The position numbers and the translations under genes are program-made. 64,000 nt of DNA from a virus: positions 1 through 64,000 of the IMG/VR virus record IMGVR_UViG_3300050821_014313, one strand, 5' to 3'. Shown piece by piece: positions 63,970 through 64,000 of the stretch. Within the stretch, counting starts at the first letter, position 1. Each line of letters opens with the position of its first letter. The notes beneath the pieces were generated by a model. It was not told where the DNA came from and searched no databases. It saw nothing but the letters and a program-made list of their open reading frames with translations.

Positions 63970-64000
63970 AATTATAAGAACGCTGATCTATCCGTTAGCA

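Noticed and set aside
1-64000. tRNA genes
   Set aside because: No cloverleaf with a T-arm GTTCRA-type sequence was recognised by eye, including in the non-coding regions; a tRNAscan run would be decisive.

Overview
The window is most of the genome of a lytic-looking tailed bacteriophage of podovirus type. Rightward genes from 0 to 27.7 kb encode the virion: large terminase, portal, scaffold, HK97-fold capsid protein, head-tail adaptor, tail nozzle-like protein, three large low-complexity proteins probably ejected with the DNA, two beta-helix tail spikes and a GH108 endolysin. There is no tape-measure, sheath or long-tail tube gene, and no integrase or obvious repressor. The host cannot be named. 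The Sec signal peptides, fibronectin III modules and Cys-rich beta-helix proteins suggest a diderm soil-type bacterium, possibly an acidobacterium, but this is inference. The terminase frame is open at the left edge and a short rightward operon runs to the right edge.

From 27.6 to 63 kb nearly everything reads leftward in long chains of very small genes joined by ATGA, GTGA or TAATG overlaps. The part nearest the virion genes (27.6-41.9 kb) holds replication and nucleotide metabolism: family A DNA polymerase with an inserted Cys/His cluster, UvrD-like helicase, Fe-S uracil-DNA glycosylase, Sak4-like ATPase, a RecB/Cas4-like nuclease whose motifs are in permuted order, MazG-like and dATP/dGTP diphosphohydrolases, a deoxyribosyltransferase-like protein and three phosphatases. 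A segment at 41.9-46.4 kb carries exported proteins, including a secreted HExxH metalloprotease, with its own promoters. One rightward RecA-like ATPase gene (46.4-47.3 kb) sits alone inside the leftward block. The early accessory block (47.6-62.9 kb) has about 45 small genes, many with CxxC/CxxH zinc-type motifs, and ends in a group of tiny membrane proteins next to the 63 kb control region.

The sequence suggests three kinds of transcription signal. One is a recurring extended -10 (TGTGGTATAAT). The second is a six-copy intergenic element placed before leftward operons, with two conserved blocks about 20 bp apart. The third is a divergent control region near 63 kb with direct repeats over a leftward promoter. 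At least two genes appear to be read from leaderless mRNAs. The most unusual features are four consecutive exported tail-spike/surface proteins, an ADP-ribosyltransferase-like domain in a predicted ejected protein, the permuted nuclease, the zinc-type insertions in DNA polymerase and portal, and a long structured leader before the helicase operon. Many small genes were found that are too short for ordinary ORF calling. No tRNA, CRISPR array or insertion sequence was seen.
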